From Bradyrhizobium iriomotense (lineage in GTDB: Bacteria; Pseudomonadota; Alphaproteobacteria; Rhizobiales; Xanthobacteraceae): a stretch of DNA of 64,000 nt. Position numbers and translations under genes: made by a program. The first letter of the stretch is position 1. Every line of letters starts with the position of its first letter. The DNA lies in the NCBI RefSeq assembly GCF_018130765.1, contig NZ_JAFCJZ010000002.1, positions 434,001 through 498,000 of the forward strand, read 5' to 3'. The notes under the pieces are model-generated. The model saw only the letters and a program-made list of their open reading frames with translations. It did not search any database and was not told where the DNA came from. Shown here piece by piece: positions 30,326-39,893 of this stretch.

Positions 30326-30499
30326 ATGACGATCCTGAAATGGGCGCTGATCTTCTTGCTGGTCTCGATCGTGGCCGGCGTGTTCGGCTTCACCGGCATC
30401 TCGGCCGCCTCAGCCGATATCGCCCGCTTCCTGTTCTATGTCTTCGTCGTGATCTTCCTGGTGCTGCTGATATTGGGGCTGACGATCTTCAGGGCGTAG
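30326..30499 (+). CDS. DUF1328 small membrane protein
   Basis: 57 aa, starting [26 protein letters not shown], followed by [22 protein letters not shown]. Two membrane helices and the GFTGIS turn are the hallmarks of DUF1328 (YtjA-like) small proteins, commonly stress-induced in proteobacteria but of unknown function. The ATG follows GGAGCTCGTG, giving a good Shine-Dalgarno. Flanked downstream by a large palindromic repeat, so likely monocistronic. Confidence 0.87.
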   Translation: MTILKWALIFLLVSIVAGVFGFTGISAASADIARFLFYVFVVIFLVLLILGLTIFRA

Positions 30500-30507
30500 C
30501 TTAGTTT

Positions 30508-30610
30508 GTCATTCCGGGATGGTGCGTTAGCACCAGACCCGGAATCTCGAGATTCCCCGGTGCGCAACTGCGCACCTGTGGTCTGGTCCTTCGGACCATC
30601 CCGGAATGAC
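30508..30610. repeat. Palindromic repeat, family F (GTCATTCCGGGATGGTGCG type)
   Basis: Outer arms GTCATTCCGGGATGGT and ACCATCCCGGAATGAC; inner arms AGCACCAGACC and GGTCTGGTCC; centre GGTGCGCAACTGCGCACC is itself a palindrome. A three-tier hairpin of about 100 nt between DUF1328 and the convergent DUF427 gene. Confidence 0.9.
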
Positions 30611-30621
30611 GGCATACAAAA

Positions 30622-30981
30622 TCAGCCCACTTCCTCGATCTTCACCTTGTCCGGATAGAAGGCGAGATGACCGGTAATCTCGGTCATGGCGGGGAAGGGT
30701 GTCTCGTAGGTCCAGATCGCATTGTCGAGCGTCTTGCCGTCGGCCTTGACGCTGTAATAGCTCGCGTCGCCCTTGTAGGGGCAATGGGTGACGCGGTCGG
30801 TGCGCTCCAAGAGGGCCATGTTGGCATCCTCCCGCGGTACATATTGCACCGCCGGATATCTGGCCTCCTTCAAGATCAGCGCCCTGCTGGTCTCGGCGAT
30901 CACGATGTCGCCCGCCGTGACGCGGACGCGCCGGGGATTTGGGGTGATGGTGATGGGGTGGTCCGGCCCTGGAAGCTTCAT
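30622..30981 (-). CDS. DUF427 domain protein
   Basis: 119 aa single-domain protein. Family features: GDIVIAETSRALILKEARYPAVQYVPREDANMALL, then CPYKGDASYYSVKADGKTLDNAIWTYETPFPAMTEITGHLAFYPDKV. DUF427 proteins are small beta-barrels of unknown function, frequent in Rhizobiales and fungi. No operon partner. Confidence 0.88.
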   Translation of the reverse strand: MKLPGPDHPITITPNPRRVRVTAGDIVIAETSRALILKEARYPAVQYVPREDANMALLERTDRVTHCPYKGDASYYSVKADGKTLDNAIWTYETPFPAMTEITGHLAFYPDKVKIEEVG

Positions 30982-31178
30982 GATTTCACGCCTTTTCGAT
31001 CAATCTGCCGCGCGCGGCACTTTGTCGTGCCTTTGTCCCGATGGGACCAGGGATATAGTGCCGGAAAGCGTGACGTAGAAGGCTGTTCACGCTAAGTTTG
31101 GTGCGCCGGCCCCGGGGACCCCGGCGAGCGATTCGATGACGAGGCTGCTTTGCAGCCGAGATAAGGAGCTAGACCCGA

Positions 31179-31415
31179 ATGCCCATGGACGCCCACGATA
31201 TCGAGGCGATGATCAAGGCAGCGATCCCCGATGCCGAGGTGACCATCCGTGACCTCGCCGGCGACGGCGATCACTACGCCGCGACCGTGATCTCGGAATC
31301 CTTCCGCGGCAAGTCCCGCGTCCAGCAGCACCAGATCGTCTATCAGTCCCTGCGCGGCCAGATGGGCGGCGTCCTGCACGCGTTGGCGCTGCAAACCGGC
31401 GTACCCGGCACCTGA
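31179..31415 (+). CDS. bolA: BolA family protein
   Basis: 78 aa. BolA fold with the conserved HQIVYQSLRGQMGGVLHALAL; His in this segment is a ligand for the [2Fe-2S] cluster shared with a monothiol glutaredoxin. AAGGAG (31163-31168) sits 10 nt before ATG 31179. BolA and the CGFS glutaredoxin act together in iron-sulfur and iron signalling and are usually adjacent in alphaproteobacteria; here grxD is about 3.8 kb away with ltrA and egtBD in between. Confidence 0.92.
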   Translation: MPMDAHDIEAMIKAAIPDAEVTIRDLAGDGDHYAATVISESFRGKSRVQQHQIVYQSLRGQMGGVLHALALQTGVPGT

Positions 31416-31440
31416 CCTGACCAGCGCGACGGGGACGACG

Positions 31441-32634
31441 ATGGCTGCGGACAATCCGCGCGGCGCGATGTTCCGCGTCATGACGCCGAACCAGCCCAGC
31501 CGCGTCACCAACGCCGAGCTGTTCTTCGACCTCGTCTTCGTCTTTGCCGTCACGCAGGTGTCGCACACGCTGCTGCACCATTTCACGCCGCTCGGCGCGG
31601 TGCATGTCACGGTGCTGTTTCTCGCGGTGTGGTGGGTGTGGGTCTACACCGCCTGGGTCACCAACTGGCTCAATCCGGATCTGACGCCGGTTCGCATCCT
31701 GATCTTCCTGATGATGCTCGGCGGCCTCGTGCTGTCGACGACCATCCCGACCGCCTTCGAGGGGCGGGGCCTCTGGTTCGCCATCGCCTACGCGGCCATG
31801 CAGGTCGGACGCACCGCGTTCTGGCTGTTCGCGACCCCGCGCCATCGCACGGCGGTGCGGCACAACGCGATCCGCATCCTGACATGGCTCTCGATCTCGG
31901 CGGTGCTGTGGATCGCGGGCGGTCTCTCCGAGGGAGAGACCCGGCTGTGGCTGTGGATTGCGGCGGTCACCTGGGAGTATGTCTCGCCCGCGGTCCGGTT
32001 CTGGGTCCCGAAGCTGGGCTTCTCGTCGGTCGAGGCCTGGGCGGTCGAAGGCAACCACATGGCCGAGCGGTGCGCCGGCTTCATCATCATCGCGCTCGGC
32101 GAAGCCGTCGTGGTCAACGGCGCGACCTTTGCCGAGCTGGAGTGGACGGCCGCGAATATTGTGGCCTTCGTCTCGGCGCTGGTCGGCAGCATCGCGATGT
32201 GGTGGATCTATTTCCACAAGGGCGCCGAGGCCGGCTCCGAGCGGATCTCGAAATCCACCGAATCCGGCCGACTGGCGCGGCTCGCCTATACCTATCTGCA
32301 CATGCCGATCGTCGCCGGCATCATCCTCACCGCGGTCTCTGACGAGCTGGTGCTGAAACACCCGACAGGCCACTCCGATCTCAGGACGATCGTGAGCACG
32401 ATCGGCGGCCCGCTGGTGTTCCTGATCGGCACCATCCTGTTCAAGCATTCGATCCGCGGCTTCCTCCAGCTCTCGCACGGCATCGGCATCATCCTGCTGC
32501 TGGTGCTGTGGTGGTTTGCAGCCGATCTGTCGCCGCTCTGGCTCTCGGTCGCGACGAGCGTGATCTTGATCGTGGTGGCGGTGTGGGAGTCGGTGTCGCT
32601 GGGATCGAAGGTGGAGGAGGCCGGGGAGCACTGA
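31441..32634 (+). CDS. Low temperature requirement A (LtrA) family membrane protein
   Basis: 397 aa with about twelve membrane segments. N-terminal VTNAELFFDLVFVFAVTQVSHTLLHH is the LtrA signature; HMAERCAGFIIIALGEAVVVNG is also family-typical. Named after a Listeria gene needed for growth in the cold, but its biochemical role is not known. It begins 25 bp after bolA in the same direction and its stop is 12 bp from the convergent egtD. Confidence 0.88.
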   Translation: MAADNPRGAMFRVMTPNQPSRVTNAELFFDLVFVFAVTQVSHTLLHHFTPLGAVHVTVLFLAVWWVWVYTAWVTNWLNPDLTPVRILIFLMMLGGLVLSTTIPTAFEGRGLWFAIAYAAMQVGRTAFWLFATPRHRTAVRHNAIRILTWLSISAVLWIAGGLSEGETRLWLWIAAVTWEYVSPAVRFWVPKLGFSSVEAWAVEGNHMAERCAGFIIIALGEAVVVNGATFAELEWTAANIVAFVSALVGSIAMWWIYFHKGAEAGSERISKSTESGRLARLAYTYLHMPIVAGIILTAVSDELVLKHPTGHSDLRTIVSTIGGPLVFLIGTILFKHSIRGFLQLSHGIGIILLLVLWWFAADLSPLWLSVATSVILIVVAVWESVSLGSKVEEAGEH

Positions 32635-32646
32635 CGCCCGAAGCGC

Positions 32647-33618
32647 TTACTCCGCGACCTCCAGTGCATGCACCGAGAACATCTTCGCCGCATCCGTCCA
32701 GCTCTCGCGCACCCGCCAGCCCGCGCCCTGGGCCAGCGCCGCAAAGCGGTCGAGGCTGTATTTGTAGCTGTTCTCGGTATGGATGCTCTCGCCCGGCCTA
32801 AATGAGAAGCTGGTGCCGAGCAGGCGCACGGTCTGGCTCTTCCTGCTGATCAGGTGCATCTCGATGCGGTGCCGCTCGCGATTGTAGATCGCGCGATGGG
32901 TGAAGGCTGACAGGTCGAAATTGCCGCCGAGCTCGCGGTTGATGCGCACGAGGACATTGAGGTTGAAGCGCGCGGTGACGCCGGCGGCATCGTTATAGGC
33001 GTCATGAAGCACGCGCTCGTCCTTCTCGAGGTCGGCGCCGATGATCATCTGCGCACCCCGGCCCAGAATTGCGCGCGCGCTCTTCAGGAAGGCCTGTGCT
33101 TCATGCGGCTCGAAATTGCCGATGGTCGAGCCGGGAAAGAAGCCGACCTTGGGCATGGATGCGACCGCCTTCGGCAGCTCGAACGGCGTGGTGAAGTCGG
33201 CTGCGACCGGATAGATGCCGAGCGAGGGGAAGTCCCGCTTGAGCCCGTTCGCCTGCGCCGCCAGGAAATCGCCGGAGATGTCGACGGGCACATAGGCCGC
33301 GAACTTGCAGTGGCCCAGCAGCAGGCGGACCTTCGTGGTCGCGCCGGCCCCGAACTCGACCAGCGCGGCATGCTCCGGAATGATCTTCGCGATCTCGCTG
33401 CCGCGCGCCTTCAGGATCGAGAGCTCGGTGCGCGTCGGGTAATATTCCGGCAGGCGCGTGATCGCCTCGAACAATTCCGACCCGGTCGCGTCATAAAAAT
33501 ATTTCGGCGACAGTTTCTTCGGCTGCTGCGAGAGGTCCTCGATGGCCTCGCGGGCGAAGGCTGTGGTCTGCTCGTCGGGAAGATGGGCTTCGGCCAAAGC
33601 GCTGGCGTGCACATTCAT
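32647..33618 (-). CDS. egtD: L-histidine N-alpha-methyltransferase of ergothioneine synthesis
   Basis: 323 aa. SAM-dependent enzyme that trimethylates histidine to hercynine, the first step of ergothioneine synthesis. Family motifs: PKKLSPKYFYDATGSELFEAITRLPEYYPTRTE, LVEFGAGATTKVRLLL (SAM loop), FFPGSTIGNFEP, and FNLNVLVRINRELGGNFD. ATG 33618 follows GGAGAGTATC. Located 50 bp after egtB on the same strand, so an egtB-egtD operon. Confidence 0.95.
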   Translation of the reverse strand: MNVHASALAEAHLPDEQTTAFAREAIEDLSQQPKKLSPKYFYDATGSELFEAITRLPEYYPTRTELSILKARGSEIAKIIPEHAALVEFGAGATTKVRLLLGHCKFAAYVPVDISGDFLAAQANGLKRDFPSLGIYPVAADFTTPFELPKAVASMPKVGFFPGSTIGNFEPHEAQAFLKSARAILGRGAQMIIGADLEKDERVLHDAYNDAAGVTARFNLNVLVRINRELGGNFDLSAFTHRAIYNRERHRIEMHLISRKSQTVRLLGTSFSFRPGESIHTENSYKYSLDRFAALAQGAGWRVRESWTDAAKMFSVHALEVAE

Positions 33619-33668
33619 GATACTCTCCTGAACGCGCTGTCCGGCGCGCATCTGTCGTCGGATGAGAA

Positions 33669-34916
33669 CTAGTCGTAGTCTGCGAGCCGCAGGCCGGTGA
33701 ACTGCCAGCGGTGGTGCGGATAGAAGAAGTTGCGATAAGTAATACGGCTGTGATCCTCCGGAGTTGCAAGCGAGGAGCCGCGCAGTACCAATTGGTTGAC
33801 CATGAACTTTCCGTTGTACTCGCCGAGCGCGCCTTCGACGGCGCGATAGCCGGGGTAGGGCGAGTAGGAGCTGCGGGTCCACTGCCAGACGATGCCGAAG
33901 GCGTCGTTGAGCTGCCTGGTGCGGGCCGCCACCTCCCATTCCATCTCGGTTGGGAGATGCTTGCCGGCCCAGCGCGCGAACGCATCCGCCTCGTAATAGC
34001 TGACATGGCAGACCGGTGCGTCGGGATCGACCGGCTTGAGGCCGGCGAGCGTCATCACCTGCCATGCGCCGTCGACCTCGCGCCAATAGCCCGGGGCCTG
34101 CCAGTCTTCCTTGCTGGCTGCGGCAAAGCCGTCCATCAGCCACAGCGTTGCCGTCCGGTAGCCGCCGTCGCGCATGAAGGCGAGCCATTCGGCATTGGTG
34201 ACGAGATTGCGGGCGACCTTGACAGGGCCGACGAGGGCACGATGGGCGGGCCTCTCGTTGTCGAAATGGAAGCTGTCGTCGACATGGCCGACGGTGTGGA
34301 TGCCTTCGTTGAGCGTCAGCCATTCATCGCCCGTACGCGTCGCAGCCGGGAAGCGCCAGTCCGGGTCGTAGGCCGGATAGACCGGATTCTGCGCAAACGC
34401 ATGTAGGATGTCGGTGAACATCAATTCCTGATGCTGCTGCTCGTGGTTGAGCCCGACCTCGACCAGCGGCGCGAGGGCCCGGAGCTTGTCATCGCTCGCT
34501 TCGCGGAAAAATTTGACGACGGCAGCATCGACATATCTGCGGTAGGCGCCGACCTCGTCCGCGCCGGGACGGGTGATGTCGCCGCGATGGTTGCGGGCAT
34601 GACGCGGGCCGGCGCTGACGTAATAGGAATTGAACAGGAATGCGAAATCGGGGTGAAAGGGCCGGTAGCCGGGGGCGTGCTCGCCGAGCAAAAATTGCTC
34701 CCAGAACCAGGTGGTATGGGCCCGGTGCCATTTCGCCGGGCTCGCATCGGGCATGGACTGGATCTGCTGGTCCTCGGGCGACAGCGGCGCGGCCCGGTGC
34801 TCGGTCTCGTTGCGAACCGCGAGAAAGGCCTCTTCCAGCCGCCGGGCGAGGCTGCCCTCCTCGGAGGACGGTGACGAAAGCTCGGGGGCGGCCGTGGCGG
34901 AGGCTGGTTTCGTCAC
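33669..34916 (-). CDS. egtB: Ergothioneine synthase EgtB (iron-dependent sulfoxide synthase)
   Basis: 415 aa from GTG 34916, chosen because TGGAGAAAAAC precedes it; a TTG at 34973 would add 19 residues. DinB-like N-terminal half has the Fe ligands: WHRAHTTWFWE (His64 region) and LNHEQQHQELM (His158, His162). C-terminal formylglycine-synthase-like domain: LPTEMEWEVAAR, VWQWTRSSYSPYPGYR, NGKFMVNQLVLRGSS. Joins hercynine and a thiol (glutathione cysteine or cysteine) with O2. No egtC/egtE nearby, a common situation in proteobacteria. Confidence 0.94.
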   Translation of the reverse strand: MTKPASATAAPELSSPSSEEGSLARRLEEAFLAVRNETEHRAAPLSPEDQQIQSMPDASPAKWHRAHTTWFWEQFLLGEHAPGYRPFHPDFAFLFNSYYVSAGPRHARNHRGDITRPGADEVGAYRRYVDAAVVKFFREASDDKLRALAPLVEVGLNHEQQHQELMFTDILHAFAQNPVYPAYDPDWRFPAATRTGDEWLTLNEGIHTVGHVDDSFHFDNERPAHRALVGPVKVARNLVTNAEWLAFMRDGGYRTATLWLMDGFAAASKEDWQAPGYWREVDGAWQVMTLAGLKPVDPDAPVCHVSYYEADAFARWAGKHLPTEMEWEVAARTRQLNDAFGIVWQWTRSSYSPYPGYRAVEGALGEYNGKFMVNQLVLRGSSLATPEDHSRITYRNFFYPHHRWQFTGLRLADYD

Positions 34917-35240
34917 GTTTTTCTCCAGACAGGACAAGAGAACGTTGTTGGCGTTGCCCGGTTCCAAAACCAAGGTTCGTCCTAGATAGGGGCTCCGTTA
35001 CGGTATGAAAGTCCTCCCCGGTGATGATATTCGTGGCATCATACAATGGCCCGGCGCTGCCGGGGCCGGTCGCCCAAGGCCGGGAGAAGGCTGGGACAAG
35101 GGCCGGGACGGGGACCGTTCGCCGCCATTTTACTTTGGATGCACAACGGTTTGGGCTACATATATAGGCAGGTATCGGGTTAAATCGGCTGAGCCGGCCC
35201 GAAGCAATTGGTGAGGGCTCTGCCCCAGAAGGACACGGAT
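34917..35240. other. 324-bp divergent gap between egtB and grxD
   Basis: No gene supported. An AT-richer stretch at about 35130-35170 (CTTTGGATGC, then ACATATATAGG about 17 bp later) is the best candidate for the rightward grxD promoter. The remainder is GC-rich. I do not see an obvious Fur/Irr/RirA box. Confidence 0.4.
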
Positions 35241-35567
<327 letters not shown>

Positions 35568-35577
35568 GGGCGTGACC

Positions 35578-36126
35578 ATGCTGTCGCGCCGGATTGGCGG
35601 CGCAGAGCTCGAGGTCATCGTCGCCGACATCACGACACTGAGCGTTGACGCCATCGTCAACGCCGCCAACACGTCGCTCCTTGGCGGGGGCGGCGTGGAT
35701 GGTGCGATCCATCGGGCCGCCGGGCCCGATCTGGTCGCCGAATGCCGCATGCTTCACGGCTGCAAGACCGGCGATGCCAAGATCACGAAAGGCTACCGGC
35801 TCAAGGCCGCCCACGTGATCCACACCGTCGGACCGGTCTGGAATGGCGGTACCCTCGGCGAGGACGACCTGCTTGCCTCCTGCTATCGTCGGTCGATGGA
35901 GCTGTGCGGCAAACACAAGCTGACCTCGGTGGCATTCCCCGCGATTTCGACCGGCATTTTCCGCTTTCCGGCCGACCGGGCCGCCGATATCGCGGTGCGC
36001 ACGACGATCGAAGGGCTCGCCGCCGCGCCATCCGTGGCTCGCGTGGTGTTCTGCTGCTTCGCCGAGCCGGGCGCCAAACTCCATGCCGAAGCGCTTGCGC
36101 GGTACGGCAGCCCTTGTGCCGGATGA
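35578..36126 (+). CDS. Macrodomain protein (O-acetyl-ADP-ribose deacetylase type)
   Basis: 182 aa. MacroD-like ADP-ribose-binding fold: [34 protein letters not shown] contains the catalytic Asn and GGGGVDGAI loop, and [20 protein letters not shown] the second phosphate loop. Removes ADP-ribose from acidic residues or deacetylates O-acetyl-ADP-ribose. Ten bp after grxD and 43 bp before the serine hydrolase, so possibly co-transcribed with both. Confidence 0.93.
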   Translation: MLSRRIGGAELEVIVADITTLSVDAIVNAANTSLLGGGGVDGAIHRAAGPDLVAECRMLHGCKTGDAKITKGYRLKAAHVIHTVGPVWNGGTLGEDDLLASCYRRSMELCGKHKLTSVAFPAISTGIFRFPADRAADIAVRTTIEGLAAAPSVARVVFCCFAEPGAKLHAEALARYGSPCAG

Positions 36127-36169
36127 CGTGGTCAGTACACTCCGCCGGACCATGTTCCGGGGAGGGGAT

Positions 36170-37456
36170 ATGAATTTTCATTTTGGACGGCGCCCATTTG
36201 TCTACGGCGCATTGTTGTCGCTCGGCGTGATGTCGCTGGCGCGCGCGGAGGGTACCTACGAGATTCCGGCCGGCGCGCATTTCAACCAGGACAAGCTCGC
36301 CAAGGTCAGTGACTTCTTCAAGAACGAGGTCGCGACCGGCAAGATCGCCGGCGCAACCGTGCTGATCCAGCAGCACGGCAAGCCGGTCTACCATGAAGCC
36401 TTTGGCGTACAGGATGTGGTCAGCAAGGCGCCGATCACGGACAAGACCATCTTCCGCCTGTTCTCGATGACCAAGGCAATCACGTCGATCGTCGCGGTGC
36501 AGTTGATCGAGGACGGCAAGATCAAGCTGGATGATCCCGTCTCGAAATACATTCCGTCCTTCGCCAATGTGAAGGTCGGCGTCGAGAAGAAGGCCGAGGA
36601 CGGCACCAAGTCGCTCGAGCTCGTGCCGCCGAACCGGCCGATGACCGTGCACGATTTGATGACGCACACCTCCGGCGTCACCTATGGCTTCTATGGCGAC
36701 AGCCTGGTGCGCAAGACCTATCGCGAGGCCAATATTTATGCCGGCGATTTCGACCTCGCCGAGTTCGCCGAGCGCATCGCAAAGCTGCCGCTGCACAACC
36801 AGCCGGGCGCGCTCTGGCAATACGGCCATTCCACCGACATTTTGGCGCGCGTGATGGAGATCGCCGCCGGCAAGCCGCTGATCGACATCATGAAGGAGAA
36901 GCTGCTCACGCCGCTCGGCATGGTCGATACCGGCTTCTTCGTCACCGACCCCGAGAAGCAGAAGCTCTTGGCGCAGCCGGTGCCGAATGACGCCGATTTC
37001 CGCGTCGGCCGCATCAACGATCCGACCGTCGTCAAGAAGATCATGTTCGCCAGCGGCGGCATGGTCACGACCATGGCGGACTACCGGCGTTTTGCCCAGA
37101 TGCTGCTCAATGGCGGCAGTCTCGACGGCAAGACCATCCTCAAGCCGGAGACGTTCAAGCTGATGGTGACCGATCAGATCGGCCCGAAATCGGGCGTTGA
37201 TCGCGACTATTTCTATTTCCCCGGCGACGGCTTCGGCTTCGGTCTCGGGCTCGCGGTCCGTACCGATCCCGGCAACGCAAAACCGCCGCCGCCCGGCGAT
37301 CTCGGCGAATTGAAGTGGGACGGCGCCTCCGGCTGCTATTTCGTGATCGATCCCAAGCAGGACATGTTCTTCGTGCTGCTGGAGCAGACCCCGACCGAGC
37401 GCCAGCGCGTGCAGCGGACATTGAAGCTGTTGGTTTATGAAGCCATGGAGAATTGA
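36170..37456 (+). CDS. Class-C beta-lactamase-like serine hydrolase (paralogue 1)
   Basis: 428 aa. N-terminal signal (RRPFVYGALLSLGVMSLARA), so periplasmic. Beta-lactamase/DD-peptidase fold (PF00144) with nucleophile motif SMTK (Ser99-Lys102), second motif tyrosine in WQYGHSTDIL (YGH instead of YxN) and DLMTHTSGVTYG. Such proteins are often esterases or peptidases rather than true lactamases. GGAGGGG (36161-36167) sets the start at 36170. The second copy starts 2 bp after its stop. Confidence 0.87.
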   Translation: MNFHFGRRPFVYGALLSLGVMSLARAEGTYEIPAGAHFNQDKLAKVSDFFKNEVATGKIAGATVLIQQHGKPVYHEAFGVQDVVSKAPITDKTIFRLFSMTKAITSIVAVQLIEDGKIKLDDPVSKYIPSFANVKVGVEKKAEDGTKSLELVPPNRPMTVHDLMTHTSGVTYGFYGDSLVRKTYREANIYAGDFDLAEFAERIAKLPLHNQPGALWQYGHSTDILARVMEIAAGKPLIDIMKEKLLTPLGMVDTGFFVTDPEKQKLLAQPVPNDADFRVGRINDPTVVKKIMFASGGMVTTMADYRRFAQMLLNGGSLDGKTILKPETFKLMVTDQIGPKSGVDRDYFYFPGDGFGFGLGLAVRTDPGNAKPPPPGDLGELKWDGASGCYFVIDPKQDMFFVLLEQTPTERQRVQRTLKLLVYEAMEN

Positions 37457-37457
37457 C

Positions 37458-38720
37458 ATGAGCGGGCGCCGTGCGCTGTTCGCGGCGCTCGTTCTGCTGT
37501 TGAGTGCGGCCGGTGCACAAGCGGGCTCGGAGACGCGCGCCGCGCGCAGCTTCTCGCCTGAAGGCCTCGCAAAGGTCTCCGACTACATCCAGAAGGAGAT
37601 CGTCGCCGGAACGTTCCCGGGCGCGATCCTGCTGCTGCAGCAACACGGCAAGCCGGTCTATTACGAGAATTTCGGCGTCCGCGACGCGGCGACCGAGCTC
37701 TCGATGAGCGCGGACACCATCTTCCGCCTCTACTCGATGTCGAAGCCGATCACGACAGTCATGGCCATGATGCTGGTCGAGGAGGGCAAGCTCTCGCTCG
37801 AAGATCCCGTCTCGAAATACATCCCGGCCTTTGGCGAGATGAAGGTCGGCGTCGAGACGAAGGCCGAGGATGGCAAGGTCTCGCTGGCGCTGGAGCCGGT
37901 GAATCGCCCGGTGACGATCAAGGACCTGATGCGCCACACCTCAGGGCTGCCTTACGGCTACTATGGCGGCGGCCTCGTGTGCGAGCTCTATGCCGCGGCC
38001 AATCTCTTCCGGAGCAATCTCAGCAATGCCGAGTTCGCCGCGAAGATCGCGACGCTGCCGCTGGCCGAGCAGCCTGGTACGGTGTGGGACTACGGCTTTT
38101 CCACCGACGTACTCGGCCGCGTCGTCGAGGTCATCTCGGGCAAGACACTGCTCCAGTTCGAGAAGGAGCGGCTACTCGATCCACTCGGCATGACCGAGAC
38201 GGCGTTCTTCGTCGCCGATCCCGCCAAATTCCCGCGCATCGCCGAGCCGATGCCGGCGGACCGTAACATCAATCCGACGACTGAGGTCCGCGACATTAGG
38301 CGGCCGCTGAAATGGGAATCCGGCGGTGGTGGTATGATCGGCACGATCGGCGACTACGCCCGCTTCGCGCAGATGCTGCTCAGCGGCGGCACCTATGAGG
38401 GCCGCCGCTATCTCAAGCCCGAGACCATTGCGCTGATGGCGTCGGATCATATCCGCCCCGAGACGAAGATCGCGCGCGACCAGAACTATTATCCGGGCGG
38501 CAGCTCCGGCTTCGGCCTCGGCTTCGCGGTGCGCACCTCGGTGCCGCCGGGCACGTCATGGCCGCTCGGCGAATACCGCTGGGACGGTGTGGGCGGCACC
38601 TTCTTCTTCATCGATCCCGAGGACGATTTGTTCGGGATCTTCATGGTGCAGACGCCCTCGCAGCGCGGCCGGATCCAGCTGGCGTTGAAGACGCTGATCT
38701 ATCAGGCCATGGGGCGATAA
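37458..38720 (+). CDS. Class-C beta-lactamase-like serine hydrolase (paralogue 2)
   Basis: 420 aa. Signal peptide MSGRRALFAALVLLLSAAGAQAG. SMSK (Ser93-Lys96), DLMRHTSGLPYGYYGG and WDYGFSTDVLG correspond to the motifs of paralogue 1; YGF replaces YGH. ESGGGGMIGTIGDYARFAQML and WDGVGGTFFFIDPEDDLFG are typical family ends. Tandem duplicate translated in the same mRNA, 1 bp between stop and start. Possible role: hydrolysis of esters or peptidoglycan-related peptides; substrate unknown. Confidence 0.87.
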   Translation: MSGRRALFAALVLLLSAAGAQAGSETRAARSFSPEGLAKVSDYIQKEIVAGTFPGAILLLQQHGKPVYYENFGVRDAATELSMSADTIFRLYSMSKPITTVMAMMLVEEGKLSLEDPVSKYIPAFGEMKVGVETKAEDGKVSLALEPVNRPVTIKDLMRHTSGLPYGYYGGGLVCELYAAANLFRSNLSNAEFAAKIATLPLAEQPGTVWDYGFSTDVLGRVVEVISGKTLLQFEKERLLDPLGMTETAFFVADPAKFPRIAEPMPADRNINPTTEVRDIRRPLKWESGGGGMIGTIGDYARFAQMLLSGGTYEGRRYLKPETIALMASDHIRPETKIARDQNYYPGGSSGFGLGFAVRTSVPPGTSWPLGEYRWDGVGGTFFFIDPEDDLFGIFMVQTPSQRGRIQLALKTLIYQAMGR

Positions 38721-38736
38721 GCGTTTCGCCGCTTTC

Positions 38737-38814
38737 GTAGCCCGGATGAGCGAAGCGACATCCGGGATTTTTTGCGAGAGAGGTCCCGGGTATCGCTGCG
38801 CTCACCCGGGCTAC
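38737..38814. repeat. Palindromic repeat, family B (GTAGCCCGGATGAGCGAAGC type)
   Basis: Left GTAGCCCGGATGAGCGAAGC, then GACATCCGGGA; right half TCCCGGGTATCGCTGCGCTC followed by ACCCGGGCTAC. Nearly the same element occurs at 58800-58886 and 60103-60180. Located between the convergent hydrolase and threonine aldolase genes, where it may end transcription. Confidence 0.9.
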
Positions 38815-38825
38815 AGGACCGTATC

Positions 38826-39893
38826 TTACGCCCCGCGCACGATCTCGCGCACGTAGCCGATGGTCTCCTCGACTTGGGCCGCATTGACGTCGAGATGGGT
38901 GCAGGCGCGGATGCGGCCGTCCATCATCGCGAGCGTTACGCCGCGCTGGCGGAGCGCCGCGACCATCTTGTCGCCGGGAATGCCGGCGCCGTCGGGCTTG
39001 AAGAACACGAGATTGGTCTCGGGCTCCTGCACCTCGATGCCGGAGATCTGCGACAGCCCGCGGGCGAGCGCGCGCGCATTGGCGTGGTCGTCGGCGAGCC
39101 GCTCGACGTGATGGTCGAGCGCGTAGATGCAGGCGGCGGCGCAGATTCCGGCCTGCCGCATCGAGCCGCCGAGGCGCTGCTTCCACTGCCAGACCGCGTC
39201 GATGAAGGCGCGCGAGCCCGCGAGCACGCCGCCGATCGGCGCGCCCAGGCCCTTGGAGAAGTCGATCCAGGCCGAGTCCCAGCCTGCGGTCATGTCACGC
39301 GGAGAGATGCCGCTCGCGACGGTGGCGTTGAGCAGGCGCGCGCCGTCCATGTGGGTGACGAGGCCGTGCTGCTTGGCAATCGCGACGATCTCGTCGAGTG
39401 CCGCCTTCTTCCAGATCGTGCCGCCGCCGATATTGGCGGTCTGCTCGACGCTGACGACGGTCTGCGGCGGCTGGTAGCGCGTGCGCGGATGCAGGGCTTT
39501 CCGGAACGTCTCCGGTGTGAACTGGCCGTCAGGACCCTTGAGCTGCGTCACCTGGAAGCCGCCGATCGCGGCATGCGCGCCGCCTTCGCGCGCGATGATG
39601 TGCGCGGTCTCATGCGCCAAAATCTCGTCGCCGGGACGGCAATGCACCAGCGTCGCGGTCACATTGCACATCGTGCCCGAGGGCATGTAGACGGCGGCCT
39701 CCTTGCCGAGCAGATCCGCAACGCGCTCGCACAGCGCGTTCACGGTCGGATCGTCGCCGACCTGCTCGTCACCGACCTCCGCCCGCGCCATCGCCTCGCG
39801 CATCCCAGCCGTCGGCTTGGTCTGCGTGTCCGAGAGCAGATTGATGCGCACCGGTGGCGCCTTGGGATCGATCGGGGGAGGGGTGTAGGGCAT
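38826..39893 (-). CDS. Low-specificity L-threonine aldolase
   Basis: 355 aa PLP enzyme splitting threonine/allo-threonine to glycine and acetaldehyde. INLLSDTQTKPTAGMREAMARAEVGDEQVGDDPTVNALCERVADLLGKEAAVYMPSGTMCN is the family start; PLP Lys214 lies in WIDFSKGLGAPIGG and the PLP-ring Asp in HMDGARL. ATG 39893 shares its A with the TGA of the upstream small ORF (TGATG), indicating coupled translation. Confidence 0.93.
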   Translation of the reverse strand: MPYTPPPIDPKAPPVRINLLSDTQTKPTAGMREAMARAEVGDEQVGDDPTVNALCERVADLLGKEAAVYMPSGTMCNVTATLVHCRPGDEILAHETAHIIAREGGAHAAIGGFQVTQLKGPDGQFTPETFRKALHPRTRYQPPQTVVSVEQTANIGGGTIWKKAALDEIVAIAKQHGLVTHMDGARLLNATVASGISPRDMTAGWDSAWIDFSKGLGAPIGGVLAGSRAFIDAVWQWKQRLGGSMRQAGICAAACIYALDHHVERLADDHANARALARGLSQISGIEVQEPETNLVFFKPDGAGIPGDKMVAALRQRGVTLAMMDGRIRACTHLDVNAAQVEETIGYVREIVRGA

